The notes under the pieces are model-generated. The model was given only the letters and a program-made list of their open reading frames with translations. It did not search any database and was not told the origin of the DNA. 64,000 nt of DNA from Algoriphagus ornithinivorans. Lineage in GTDB: Bacteria > Bacteroidota > Bacteroidia > Cytophagales > Cyclobacteriaceae. Within the stretch, counting starts at the first letter, position 1, and each line of letters starts with the position of its first letter. The stretch spans positions 62,001-126,000 of the forward strand of contig NZ_FOVW01000010.1 of assembly GCF_900115305.1 (NCBI RefSeq). Direction: 5' to 3'. The position numbers were made by a program, and so were the translations under genes. Shown in pieces: positions 46,053 to 54,004 of this stretch.

Positions 46053-46259
46053 ATGGTCGTTCAACTAGATTCAACCATCACTTGCCCAAATTGTGGATTT
46101 CAAAAAAGAGAGCATATGCCTGAAGATGCCTGTGTTTTCTTTTATGAATGTGTGCAATGTAAAACTATACTCAAACCTCTTCCTGGTGACTGTTGCGTTT
46201 TTTGCAGTTATGGAACAGAGAAATGTCCACCGATTCAAAAAGGTAATTCTTGTTGTTGA
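46053..46259 (+). CDS. GDCCVxC-motif small cysteine-rich protein
   Basis: The 68-residue protein has a zinc-ribbon-like pair CPNC (11-14) and CVQC (34-37), then the motif GDCCVFCSYGTEKCPP and a terminal CC. It fits the family I know as GDCCVxC domain (seleno)protein, some members of which carry selenocysteine in the second cysteine position; this copy uses Cys throughout. Twelve cysteines in 68 residues suggests metal or thiol chemistry. I recall that homologues often travel on mobile elements with metal resistance, but no such genes are next to it here. The VOC gene follows after 30 bases. Confidence 0.85.
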   Translation: MVVQLDSTITCPNCGFQKREHMPEDACVFFYECVQCKTILKPLPGDCCVFCSYGTEKCPPIQKGNSCC

Positions 46260-46289
46260 ATTAGTCACAACTTAATAAAATTGAATTCT

Positions 46290-46646
46290 ATGCTCACTGC
46301 AATCCACCCCAAGCTTCCCATGAGGGACAAGAACCTAACTCAAAAATATTATTGTGATCAATTGGGGTGTGAGGTCTTGGGGAATGTTGACTATGAGGAT
46401 TACCTTATGTTAAAGAAAGATCATATTGAGATTCATTTTTTTCGGTTTAAGGATTTGGACCCCAAAGAGAACTACGGTCAGGTTTATATCCGTGTCACGG
46501 GTATCGAAAAATACTATCAATCCTTAATTGAGAAAAGAGTAGCTATTCATCCCAATGGACCGCTACAACTCAAGCCTTGGGGGCAAAAGGAATTTGCTTT
46601 ACTTGATCCGGATAATAACCTCTTGACTTTTGGTGAGTCGATATAA
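46290..46646 (+). CDS. VOC superfamily (glyoxalase/bleomycin-resistance-like) protein
   Basis: The 118-residue protein is one VOC domain with paired beta-alpha-beta-beta-beta units: IHPKLPMRDKNLTQKYYCDQLGCEVLG, then IEIHFFRF and KEFALLDPDNNLLTFGE. It resembles bleomycin-resistance-like VOC proteins, which bind drugs or act as lyases. The metal-site residues of glyoxalase I (His/Glu at both ends) are partly present (H50, E115), but the reaction is unclear. TTG at 46281 is in frame; I use ATG 46290, which fits the domain start. Confidence 0.85.
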   Translation: MLTAIHPKLPMRDKNLTQKYYCDQLGCEVLGNVDYEDYLMLKKDHIEIHFFRFKDLDPKENYGQVYIRVTGIEKYYQSLIEKRVAIHPNGPLQLKPWGQKEFALLDPDNNLLTFGESI

Positions 46647-46708
46647 AAAGCTATTTGAAATTTTACTTCGATCTTTTTAGACTGAATAGAAGCCCTTATT
46701 TTTCCAGG

Positions 46709-47317
46709 ATGAAAGCAATTTTGCTACTAATTATTCTTCTTACACCGCTTACTCTTATTGCCCAAACTGGCTATAAAGATGAAATGGGAAGGGATGTAAG
46801 CAGAGAGTATTTTGAAAATCAAATTTTGGAAGGTCCCTATTTTGGTATTCCAGATGGAGAAGGAGGAAAAATATTGGTTCATAGGATGCCGTTTGGAAAG
46901 GTGGATCCCCAAGCATTTTTTGAGAAAACAGGAAATCTGGATGCGCTGAATCAAGGTAAATCACTGATTGTGATTTTTTACCCTGGCCAAGATGAATGTA
47001 ATTCCACTGGTTCGGGAGATCGGACTAAGTCCTTTGAGAAGGAGCACAAAACTTTAATTAAATGGGCGGAAAAGGCTAATGCAGCTCCACCGATTTATCT
47101 TTATTCCAATCCCTCAGGCTTGGAAAGGTTTAAGGATGTAGTTAGCTGGAAATCTGATCCGGATGGAGTATTTTCCCAAACATTTTTTCGATATCCCTAT
47201 CCTTGCGGAAGTTTTGTGGTGATACATCCATCGGGGGAGTTTCGAGGAATCTTAGGGGGATACCCTCTCAACCAAATTCAAGTTGCACTTAAAAAACTTC
47301 AGCGTGCCAACAGATAA
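46709..47317 (+). CDS. Secreted protein with thioredoxin-like features
   Basis: From the ATG at 46709 the 202-residue protein has a clear signal peptide (KAILLLIILLTPLTLIAQ, cut before TGYKD). The mature part has a central strand SLIVIFYPGQDECN and a later GSFVVIHPSGEFRGILGGYP, reminiscent of thioredoxin-fold proteins, but the CxxC motif is missing. It may be exported to the periplasm. I know no family name. The stop overlaps the start of the next gene, an acetyltransferase, by 14 bases. Confidence 0.65.
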   Translation: MKAILLLIILLTPLTLIAQTGYKDEMGRDVSREYFENQILEGPYFGIPDGEGGKILVHRMPFGKVDPQAFFEKTGNLDALNQGKSLIVIFYPGQDECNSTGSGDRTKSFEKEHKTLIKWAEKANAAPPIYLYSNPSGLERFKDVVSWKSDPDGVFSQTFFRYPYPCGSFVVIHPSGEFRGILGGYPLNQIQVALKKLQRANR

Positions 47318-47834
47318 GATTGATCTCACTATCACTGCCCTTAAAAAGGAGGAATTACCAGAGCTGGTAGAGATGGCCAGAAAAGCATTTATAGAAGCTT
47401 TCACAGAGGGTAATAAACCCGAGAATGTAAGGACATACTTAAATGAAGCATTTGCGTATTCCCAAATTACCAAAGAATTTGAAGAACCTGCATCACATTT
47501 TTATGTTGCCAAATTGGAGGGTACCATCATAGGCTATACCAAGCTGAATGAAGTACCTGCCCAAACTGATATTCATGATCCAGAGAGTTTGGAAATAGCT
47601 CGTTTGTATGTTTTGGAAGAATACCTCGGGAAAGGTATTGGAAAGAAATTATTGGATTTTGGGATCAAATTCGGCAAGGAAAAAGGTAAAAAATATCTTT
47701 GGTTGGGTGTTTGGGAGCATAATGCCAGAGCTATCCGTTTTTATGAAAAAAATGGATTGAGAATTTTTGCTGATCATCCTTTTCCTTTCGGGGATGAAAT
47801 TCAAACAGATTATTTAATGAGGATTGATTTCTAA
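47304..47834 (+). CDS. GNAT family N-acetyltransferase
   Basis: The 176-residue protein has the GNAT fold with the acetyl-CoA-binding motif ARLYVLEEYLGKGIGKKLLDF (Q/RxxGxG/A as YLGKGIGKK) near 104-124 and the YEKNGLR motif near 152-158. GNAT enzymes of this type acetylate small amines or proteins; the substrate is unknown. Start choice is unclear: GTG at 47304 (used here) or TTG at 47283, both inside the end of the previous gene; no ATG precedes the domain. Confidence 0.85.
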   Translation: MPTDKIDLTITALKKEELPELVEMARKAFIEAFTEGNKPENVRTYLNEAFAYSQITKEFEEPASHFYVAKLEGTIIGYTKLNEVPAQTDIHDPESLEIARLYVLEEYLGKGIGKKLLDFGIKFGKEKGKKYLWLGVWEHNARAIRFYEKNGLRIFADHPFPFGDEIQTDYLMRIDF

Positions 47835-47901
47835 TTGAGTGCTGAATTCTTCTTTTTCCTTTGTTTTGTTTTTTAGTTATGCATAATCCTAATTTTTTAA
47901 T

Positions 47902-48717
47902 ATGTTCATGTTTTCTTTTTATGAAATGGAAAATGAAGAGTTAGAAATACCCAAGCTATACTCGTATTTCGGAATTTGTTTGGCTACATTTTTTGGAGGA
48001 CCCTTGGCAGGAGGGGTATTAATTTATAAGAACCTTCATGTTTTAAATGAAAGAAGTAAAGGGCTTAAGATTGTCATTTTATTCTTCATCTTTCAGGTTC
48101 TCTTATTTTGCTTTATTATCTTCTTGCCCAAATATTTCGTCAATCAAATTCCTAATTTTTTAATCCCGTTTTTGACCGCCCTGATAGTCTATCAAAGCTC
48201 AAAAAAATTATTTGGTGAGGAATTAAAGTTTAGAGAGATAAATGAAATAAAGCCGAAAGGAAACTTAAAGGCCCTAGGAATCGGATTTTTGGTTTTACTG
48301 CTATCCAGCTCAATTTTCTTATCATTTGCAATTCCAATGAGGCTTTTGAGTGATCCTGTAGAATTTGAAAATTTTTTGGTGGACTTTGCTGATAATGAGG
48401 CCAAAACTGCAGATTTCAATGATCATTTTTTCAATTTATCAGACTCCGAGCTGGCCTCTTACTTTCAAAATGATTATCTGCCTATTTGGTATGAAAACAA
48501 AGAATTGATTCAGGAAATAAAAGAATCAGACATCCAATTGAGTTGGGATTTGGAAAAGAAGCTTGAACTTTTGGATAAATACACGGACAAAAGAATTTTG
48601 GTCGGAGAAGTATTTTTGAAAGATTATAAAAATAGACACGCTACCTATATAGAAGATATTAATCTAATTATGGGCGATATACATGATATTCTAAGGGAGC
48701 TGGAGGAGCTTTATTAA
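47902..48717 (+). CDS. Membrane protein of unknown function
   Basis: The 271-residue protein has four hydrophobic segments near residues 22-42, 54-75, 80-95 and 127-150. A long acidic soluble region follows (about 155-271, DPVEFENFLVDFADNEAKTADFNDHFFNLSD and a coiled helix towards the end). ATG codons at 47902, 47908 and 47926 are all possible; 47926 would give MENEELEIP. I do not recognise the family, and no catalytic residues stand out. The low GC and AT-rich codon use match the neighbouring small genes. Confidence 0.65.
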   Translation: MFMFSFYEMENEELEIPKLYSYFGICLATFFGGPLAGGVLIYKNLHVLNERSKGLKIVILFFIFQVLLFCFIIFLPKYFVNQIPNFLIPFLTALIVYQSSKKLFGEELKFREINEIKPKGNLKALGIGFLVLLLSSSIFLSFAIPMRLLSDPVEFENFLVDFADNEAKTADFNDHFFNLSDSELASYFQNDYLPIWYENKELIQEIKESDIQLSWDLEKKLELLDKYTDKRILVGEVFLKDYKNRHATYIEDINLIMGDIHDILRELEELY

Positions 48718-48781
48718 ACTGATTTTTATAGAATCTATGCCTTCAAATCCAGATTCCAATAGAAGTCGAAACGCATATTTT

Positions 48782-50137
48782 TTATTTAGGAACCTGGTAC
48801 TCAAATCCCAACTTATCCAATCCAGCCTGAATCTCAGGAGCATTCATAAATAGTTTCCAACCTAATCCTGAACGGTAATTTTCTATCATGGTCACCATTG
48901 GACCTTGATCTATAGCCAAATAGCGCTGTGGAAAAAAGTTGTGATGAGGACTCATGGCATCGTAAAATCCATAAGGCCCAAGTACTTGGTCTCCGTAATT
49001 TTCATATAAATTTCTAATCACTTTCATGGACTCTTCGGGAGTATATACTATGGAAGAAACAGCTGCAGTTGGAGAAATGACTCCTGTGTCATTCCCCGGC
49101 CGATGTGCATCGTAAAAGTTGATAGAATAAGAAGCGGTAAGTCCCCAAAGATTCTCTCCATACCCGGAAAATTTATTCGGGTTTGCAATACACCATGCTC
49201 GATTAATCAGTGTTTGGTTGGTGTTTTCCTGCCCATAATCTGCATAAGCATCTTTTAGCCCAAAAGGATGTAAGCCCAAATAGGAGTAATGTGCCCAAAA
49301 TAGTGGTCCTCCCAACTCTTCCGCTCCATTATGCCTAAGTTGAAGAGGGAAGCCATATCCACCCGCAGAAGGAGCTTTGATATCTCCAGACCTAGCCCAT
49401 CCCTGATGGTAAACCTCGGAGCTGATGCTATGTGTAGGAGAGGAGGCTGCTAGGATGTAAGTGATTAATACCTCATTGTATCCCTCCAAAGCGAAATTCA
49501 TGTCCCATCCAAAATTAGGGGACCAATGCCAGTATAAAACGTTCTGTCCTCCTCTTGTAAACCAACTCCAATCCATTTCCCTCCAGAGTTGATCTATTCT
49601 TTCAGCAATGTTTTTTTCTAATTCATTGCCATCTTTATAGTATTCCCGCACAGCCAATAAACCTTGCATCAAAAAAGCAGATTCTACCAAATCGGCTCCA
49701 TCATCCTTTGGGGAAAAAGGGACGGTCTTTCCAGTTTTTCCATCCAACCAATGTGGCCAAACTCCGTGGTAACGGTCTGCTTTTTCCAGAAAGTTTAAGA
49801 TTTTCTCAAATCTTCCTGCAGCCTGAACTCTGCTGATCCAACCTCTTTCAATTGCTCCAAGAATTCCTATCAAACCCATGCCTGTTCCTCCAGTAGTGAT
49901 CATATGGGCATCATTGGCCGGATAAACGCCATCCATGTGAATTCTTTCAGGTGCCATTCCAGAGTTAGGTTCAGCCCCATCCCAGAAATATTGAAATGTG
50001 TAATATTGAATTGTATCCAATAGTTCTTCATCACTGAGTTTCGTGACATTTTCATCCGTTGCCTCGTCCATAGGGTCAGTCTTTGGCGAATCACATGCAA
50101 ACAACAATAGAAAGGGAATAATATAAATGGTTCTCAT
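48782..50137 (-). CDS. Lipoprotein glucoamylase-like (GH144-type) glycosidase
   Basis: The 451-residue protein has a lipoprotein signal (RTIYIIPFLLLFAC, Cys15) and the glucoamylase-like alpha/alpha-barrel family (Pfam Glycoamylase, PF10091) with EELLDTIQYYTFQYFWDGAEP and the DDGADLVESAFLMQGLL helix. Members of GH144 are endo-beta-1,2-glucanases; I cannot confirm the subfamily from sequence alone. Acidic catalytic candidates are in DGADLVE. It is attached to the outer membrane facing the periplasm or outside. The gene is divergent from the phosphodiesterase gene. Confidence 0.85.
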   Translation of the reverse strand: MRTIYIIPFLLLFACDSPKTDPMDEATDENVTKLSDEELLDTIQYYTFQYFWDGAEPNSGMAPERIHMDGVYPANDAHMITTGGTGMGLIGILGAIERGWISRVQAAGRFEKILNFLEKADRYHGVWPHWLDGKTGKTVPFSPKDDGADLVESAFLMQGLLAVREYYKDGNELEKNIAERIDQLWREMDWSWFTRGGQNVLYWHWSPNFGWDMNFALEGYNEVLITYILAASSPTHSISSEVYHQGWARSGDIKAPSAGGYGFPLQLRHNGAEELGGPLFWAHYSYLGLHPFGLKDAYADYGQENTNQTLINRAWCIANPNKFSGYGENLWGLTASYSINFYDAHRPGNDTGVISPTAAVSSIVYTPEESMKVIRNLYENYGDQVLGPYGFYDAMSPHHNFFPQRYLAIDQGPMVTMIENYRSGLGWKLFMNAPEIQAGLDKLGFEYQVPK

Positions 50138-50197
50138 AGGACTTTGTTAGCTGGGAAATAAGTTAATGAATAGATAGGTAAAAACTTATTCAGACCA

Positions 50198-50205
50198 TAT
50201 TTTTG
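50198..50205 (+). promoter_or_regulatory. Candidate -7 box for the phosphodiesterase gene
   Basis: TATTTTTG is an exact TAnnTTTG match, 15 bases before the ATG at 50221. It overlaps the in-frame TTG at 50203, which argues that TTG is not the start. Confidence 0.4.
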
Positions 50206-50220
50206 ACAAAAAATAAGTTT

Positions 50221-51468
50221 ATGAGGTTATTACTCTTAGGTTTTGTCATCGGTCTTTCAACTATTTTGAAAGCTTTTTCCCAGGATAAAGAAGATCAATA
50301 TGTGATTTTGATTTCTCTGGATGGATTTCGCTATGATTATGTGAACCGGTTCCAACCAGAAAATCTAAGCATGTTCATAGCAAATGGAACAGCCGCACAA
50401 GGCCTCATCCCTTCTTTCCCCAGCAAGACATTTCCCAATCATTATACCATTGCAACTGGTCTGAAACCCGAGCATCATGGCTTGGTTGATAATAGCTTTT
50501 ATGATCCCAAAAAGGATAAGCAATACTCTATTTCTAACAGAGATGTAGTAACTGACGGCTATTGGTATGGGGGAACGCCGCTCTGGGTTTTAGCTGAGCA
50601 AAATGGGCTGACAGCTGCGAGTTACTTTTTTGTAGGAAGTGAGGCGGCCATCCAAGGAGTTAGGCCTAGTTATTATTTCGATTACGATGGTAAGGTTCCT
50701 AACCTGACTAGAGTCTCAAAAGTTTTTGAATGGCTACAACTTCCAGAAAATGAAAGACCAAGGTTGATTACCCTTTACTTTTCTGATATGGATGACACGG
50801 GGCATGCATTTGGTCCATCTAATGATGCAGCACTGAGGCAGACACTCACACGTTTGGATAGGGAGTTAGGTGCTTTATTTGAAGGTTTGAAAAGTTTGGG
50901 TCTTCCCATCAATGTAATCTTGGTATCTGACCATGGAATGGTGGAGGTGCCTAGGGAGAACTTGATTAATTATGAACCCTTGGTGGATGGGGTAGAAGCA
51001 CGAATTGTAAATTCGGGAGCTTTGTTGCATATGCACCTAAAAAATCCAGATGAAAAGGCTGAGATTAAAGCCTTGATAGAATCCAGAGGCAAGCATATTC
51101 ATGTCATTGATATTGCCGATCGGGAGTATTATCAGGATTTAAGTTTGCATGAGGATTTGATGGGAGACCTTTTGATTATACCTGATTTAGGATATTATCT
51201 GACAGATGATCGCGGGATGTTTCGATACCAAAATCGGGCTGCCATGTCCAAAACTGAAGTCTTTGGAGAGCATGGATTTAGTCCTGATTATCAAGAAATG
51301 CAGGGGATATTTTATGCGAATGGTCCTGTTTTCAAAGAGGGACTTTTAATTGAGCCCTTTGAAAACATTCATATTTATCCCGTTATATGTGAAATATTAG
51401 GTTTACCTATTCCTGATTCAATAGATGGTCAGCTAGAAGTTTTAAAGCCAATTCTCAAAGAAAACTGA
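50221..51468 (+). CDS. Secreted nucleotide pyrophosphatase/phosphodiesterase
   Basis: The 415-residue protein has a signal peptide (RLLLLGFVIGLSTILKAFS, cut before QDKED). It belongs to the type I phosphodiesterase/nucleotide pyrophosphatase family (PF01663). It has metal ligand Asp34 (ISLDGFRYDY), nucleophile Thr70 (PSKTFPNHYTIATG), and the DMDDTGHAFG, VSDHGM and GEHGFSP metal sites, so it should be active. Nucleotide or lysophospholipid phosphodiesters are typical substrates. The stop overlaps the haemoglobin start (TGATG), which suggests cotranscription. Confidence 0.9.
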   Translation: MRLLLLGFVIGLSTILKAFSQDKEDQYVILISLDGFRYDYVNRFQPENLSMFIANGTAAQGLIPSFPSKTFPNHYTIATGLKPEHHGLVDNSFYDPKKDKQYSISNRDVVTDGYWYGGTPLWVLAEQNGLTAASYFFVGSEAAIQGVRPSYYFDYDGKVPNLTRVSKVFEWLQLPENERPRLITLYFSDMDDTGHAFGPSNDAALRQTLTRLDRELGALFEGLKSLGLPINVILVSDHGMVEVPRENLINYEPLVDGVEARIVNSGALLHMHLKNPDEKAEIKALIESRGKHIHVIDIADREYYQDLSLHEDLMGDLLIIPDLGYYLTDDRGMFRYQNRAAMSKTEVFGEHGFSPDYQEMQGIFYANGPVFKEGLLIEPFENIHIYPVICEILGLPIPDSIDGQLEVLKPILKEN

Positions 51469-51866
51469 TGGATAGGGCTCAGATATCAAGTAGAAAGGAA
51501 GTTGATTTTTTAGTTCGCCGCTTTTATGATCAGGTTCGAAAGCATGAAGTTTTGGGGCCAGTTTTCAATCATGTGGTAAAGGATTGGGAGCACCACTTGG
51601 TGCATTTAAGTGACTTCTGGGAAATGATCTTACTCCAAACAGGGCCTGGAAGGGGGAAATTTAATCCTACAAAGGTGCATAGAGAGGTAGATGCTCAGGT
51701 CAATCATCAAATTGAGCAGTCGCATTTTGGACATTGGTTGGAACTGTGGTTTGCAACCATCAATCGATATTTTGAGGGGGAAGTGGCTGATTATGCTAAA
51801 GAGCATGCCCGTCGTATGGGACATATGCTTTTTATGAGAATTTGGGAGGCCAGGAATAATTCCTAA
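51468..51866 (+). CDS. Group III truncated haemoglobin
   Basis: The 132-residue protein is a two-over-two globin of group III. The proximal haem His is H86 (QSHFGHWLELW), and B10 Tyr20 (RRFYDQVRKHEVLGPVF) is the distal residue. The usual glycine signatures of groups I and II are absent, as expected for group III. It may bind O2 or NO; in vivo role of group III is unknown. It is translationally coupled to a phosphodiesterase gene, an odd pairing. Confidence 0.9.
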   Translation: MDRAQISSRKEVDFLVRRFYDQVRKHEVLGPVFNHVVKDWEHHLVHLSDFWEMILLQTGPGRGKFNPTKVHREVDAQVNHQIEQSHFGHWLELWFATINRYFEGEVADYAKEHARRMGHMLFMRIWEARNNS

Positions 51867-51982
51867 TTCTTAATCCTTTGAATATCTGACCTTTTTTGTT
51901 AGCTTGATTGTACTATTTCAGGATTTTTTAATGCCTGACTCAATTGGCTGAATCTTGAATATTTTTACCTAATCAATGACTT

Positions 51983-52999
51983 ATGAAACTCAGATTTGCA
52001 CTCATTCAGCTTTGTTTATTCTTCTTTTTTGCCATCCCACTTTTAGCTCAGGAAGACTTATTTACCAATCAGGAAACCTTGGACTTGAAGATGAAATTTT
52101 CCATCAAGGACATGAAGAAAAACACCAATGATTCTACTTATGTTGATCAAGTAATATGGTATAAAAATGAAGCAGGTGAATGGGAGGAATTGGAAGTTGA
52201 AATGAGGACTAGGGGGAATTTTAGGCTCAATAACTGCTATTATCCACCTATGCGTTTGAAGGTTAAAAAGAAGGAGCGAAAAGGAACTCCATTTGAAAAC
52301 AATAAAAGTCTAAAACTTGTCATGCCTTGTAATCGGGCTAGCAATGCGGATTCCTACGTGATCAAAGAATTGATATGTTACAAGCTTTTTGATGAAGTTA
52401 GCGAGTATACTTTTTCCACCCGAATGGTCAGACTCCACTTTGAAAACGAGGATGATAAGAAAGGTGAACAGGAATTAATTGGTTTTTTGATAGAAGACGA
52501 TGATGATGTGGCTGATCGTTTTAATGCAAAAATTGTAGATGATAAAAAGATCCTGGGGACTTTATTGGAAGACTCAGCGGCTTTGAGACATGATTTGTTT
52601 CAATTGATGATTGGGAACACCGACTTTTCAGGATTGTATAAGCATAATCAAAAAGTCATGCAATTGGACGAACGCACAGTGGTTCCCTTGGCATATGATT
52701 TTGATATGACTGGCCTTGTTAATCCACCCTATGCACAGGTGAGTAATCTCGTCGATATTGAAAAGGTGACAGATAGATTATATCGTGGTTTTTGTAGAGA
52801 TGAGGCAATCACCCAGACGATTCGAAAAGAATTTATCGCCAAAGAACAAAGTATCTATTCTGTAGTTAATCGATATAGTGATTGGTTAAGTACGGGAGAG
52901 AAAAAAGAAATTGACAGATTTCTGAGAGATTTTTTTGAAATCCTAAACAACGACCGGTCTTTTGAAAAGTTCGTAGTCACCTCATGTAGAAGCTATTAA
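51983..52999 (+). CDS. Secreted protein, possible CotH-like kinase fold
   Basis: The 338-residue protein has a signal peptide (KLRFALIQLCLFFFFAIPLLA, cut before QEDLF). The segments RTRGNFRLNNCYYPPMRLKVKKK (about 74-96) and LFQLMIGNTDFSGLYKHNQKVMQLDE with PLAYDFDMTGLVNPPYA (about 205-250) recall CotH-type secreted kinases, with RGN, then HN-D and DFD motifs in the same order. I infer such a fold but cannot confirm catalysis. CotH kinases phosphorylate coat or surface proteins in some bacteria. Here the substrate is unknown. Confidence 0.6.
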   Translation: MKLRFALIQLCLFFFFAIPLLAQEDLFTNQETLDLKMKFSIKDMKKNTNDSTYVDQVIWYKNEAGEWEELEVEMRTRGNFRLNNCYYPPMRLKVKKKERKGTPFENNKSLKLVMPCNRASNADSYVIKELICYKLFDEVSEYTFSTRMVRLHFENEDDKKGEQELIGFLIEDDDDVADRFNAKIVDDKKILGTLLEDSAALRHDLFQLMIGNTDFSGLYKHNQKVMQLDERTVVPLAYDFDMTGLVNPPYAQVSNLVDIEKVTDRLYRGFCRDEAITQTIRKEFIAKEQSIYSVVNRYSDWLSTGEKKEIDRFLRDFFEILNNDRSFEKFVVTSCRSY

Positions 53000-53042
53000 A
53001 CTTTTAGCTTAAAGTTTATCTTTATTGAATAAATAATTCTTT

Positions 53043-53918
53043 ATGATCTGGAAAAAGGAGAAAAGTCCTGAGCAGCAGGAAAAGGAGCGTCAAAGAGAAA
53101 TTGATAAGGAAATCCATAATTCTGCTGAAGAAAAAAAAGACGGGACCAAAACTCATGGGGAGGTTCTCCGTGACCAGATTACTGATGCTCTTAAGACATA
53201 TGACAAAAACTCCAGTAGTATTCTACTCAGCTCTTTGACCGCAGGAATGGAGATTGGCTTTAGCTACTTACTGCTCGCTACGCTTTTTTACTTTTTGGAA
53301 GGGAAAATGGCAGAGGATACCATTTTTAAAATGATCGCTTTTGTCTATCCCATGGGATTTATTTTGGTGGTGTTAGGTCAGTCTATCTTGTTTACCGAGC
53401 AAACGGCCCTGCTAACTCTTCCGGTTTTAAATAAGAAAAGGACTCCTCTTTCTATGCTCAAATTATGGGGACTGGTGATTAGTGGAAACTTGGTTGGGGG
53501 CTATTTTATTGGTCTATTACTGGTTTGGCTGGGTCCTAGATTGGAAATTTTCGATTTACATGTAATCGAAACCATTGCTCTCCACGTTCTCAAAGCAAAA
53601 ATCCATGTAATATTGGTTAGTGCCATGGTTGCAGGTTGGTTGATGGGACTATTGTCTTGGTTATTGGCTTCATTCCGAGACACCATTAGTCAGATTGTGA
53701 TTATTTTCCTGATTACATCCGTCTTGTCTTTTGCGAGCTTACACCATAGCATTATCGGAAATATTGAGGTATTTACCGGAATGATCAGTTCGGATAAAGT
53801 TCACCTGATAGACTACCTTTCTTTTCAATCCACAGCACTTTTAGGGAATGCATTTGGTGGGGCAATTTTCGTAGCATTACTCAAATACAGAGCTTTTGTG
53901 TTTAACATTGGGAAATAA
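53043..53918 (+). CDS. Formate/nitrite transporter family protein
   Basis: The 291-residue protein has an extended charged cytoplasmic N-terminus (1-60) and then six membrane helices. It fits the FNT family (FocA/NirC/YfdC), with SSLTAGMEIGFSYLLLA, PMGFILVVLGQSILFTEQTALLTLPVLNKK and MVAGWLMGLLSWLLAS. It is closest in style to the YfdC branch rather than formate channels. FNT proteins pass small weak acids; the natural substrate of this branch is unknown. It stands alone between the CotH-like gene and the hexosaminidase gene. Confidence 0.85.
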   Translation: MIWKKEKSPEQQEKERQREIDKEIHNSAEEKKDGTKTHGEVLRDQITDALKTYDKNSSSILLSSLTAGMEIGFSYLLLATLFYFLEGKMAEDTIFKMIAFVYPMGFILVVLGQSILFTEQTALLTLPVLNKKRTPLSMLKLWGLVISGNLVGGYFIGLLLVWLGPRLEIFDLHVIETIALHVLKAKIHVILVSAMVAGWLMGLLSWLLASFRDTISQIVIIFLITSVLSFASLHHSIIGNIEVFTGMISSDKVHLIDYLSFQSTALLGNAFGGAIFVALLKYRAFVFNIGK

Positions 53919-54004
53919 AAGATTTGATTAGCTACTATAAACTGAAGGTCTTAAAAATTGCCAGCTAAACCACATCTCCCTATTTTTAAGTAAATAAAGG
54001 GAGC

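Noticed and set aside
53976-54003. Hairpin CTCCCT/AGGGAG just before the GH20 ATG
   Set aside because: Only six pairs are sound; the rest have mismatches, so I cannot support a regulatory structure.
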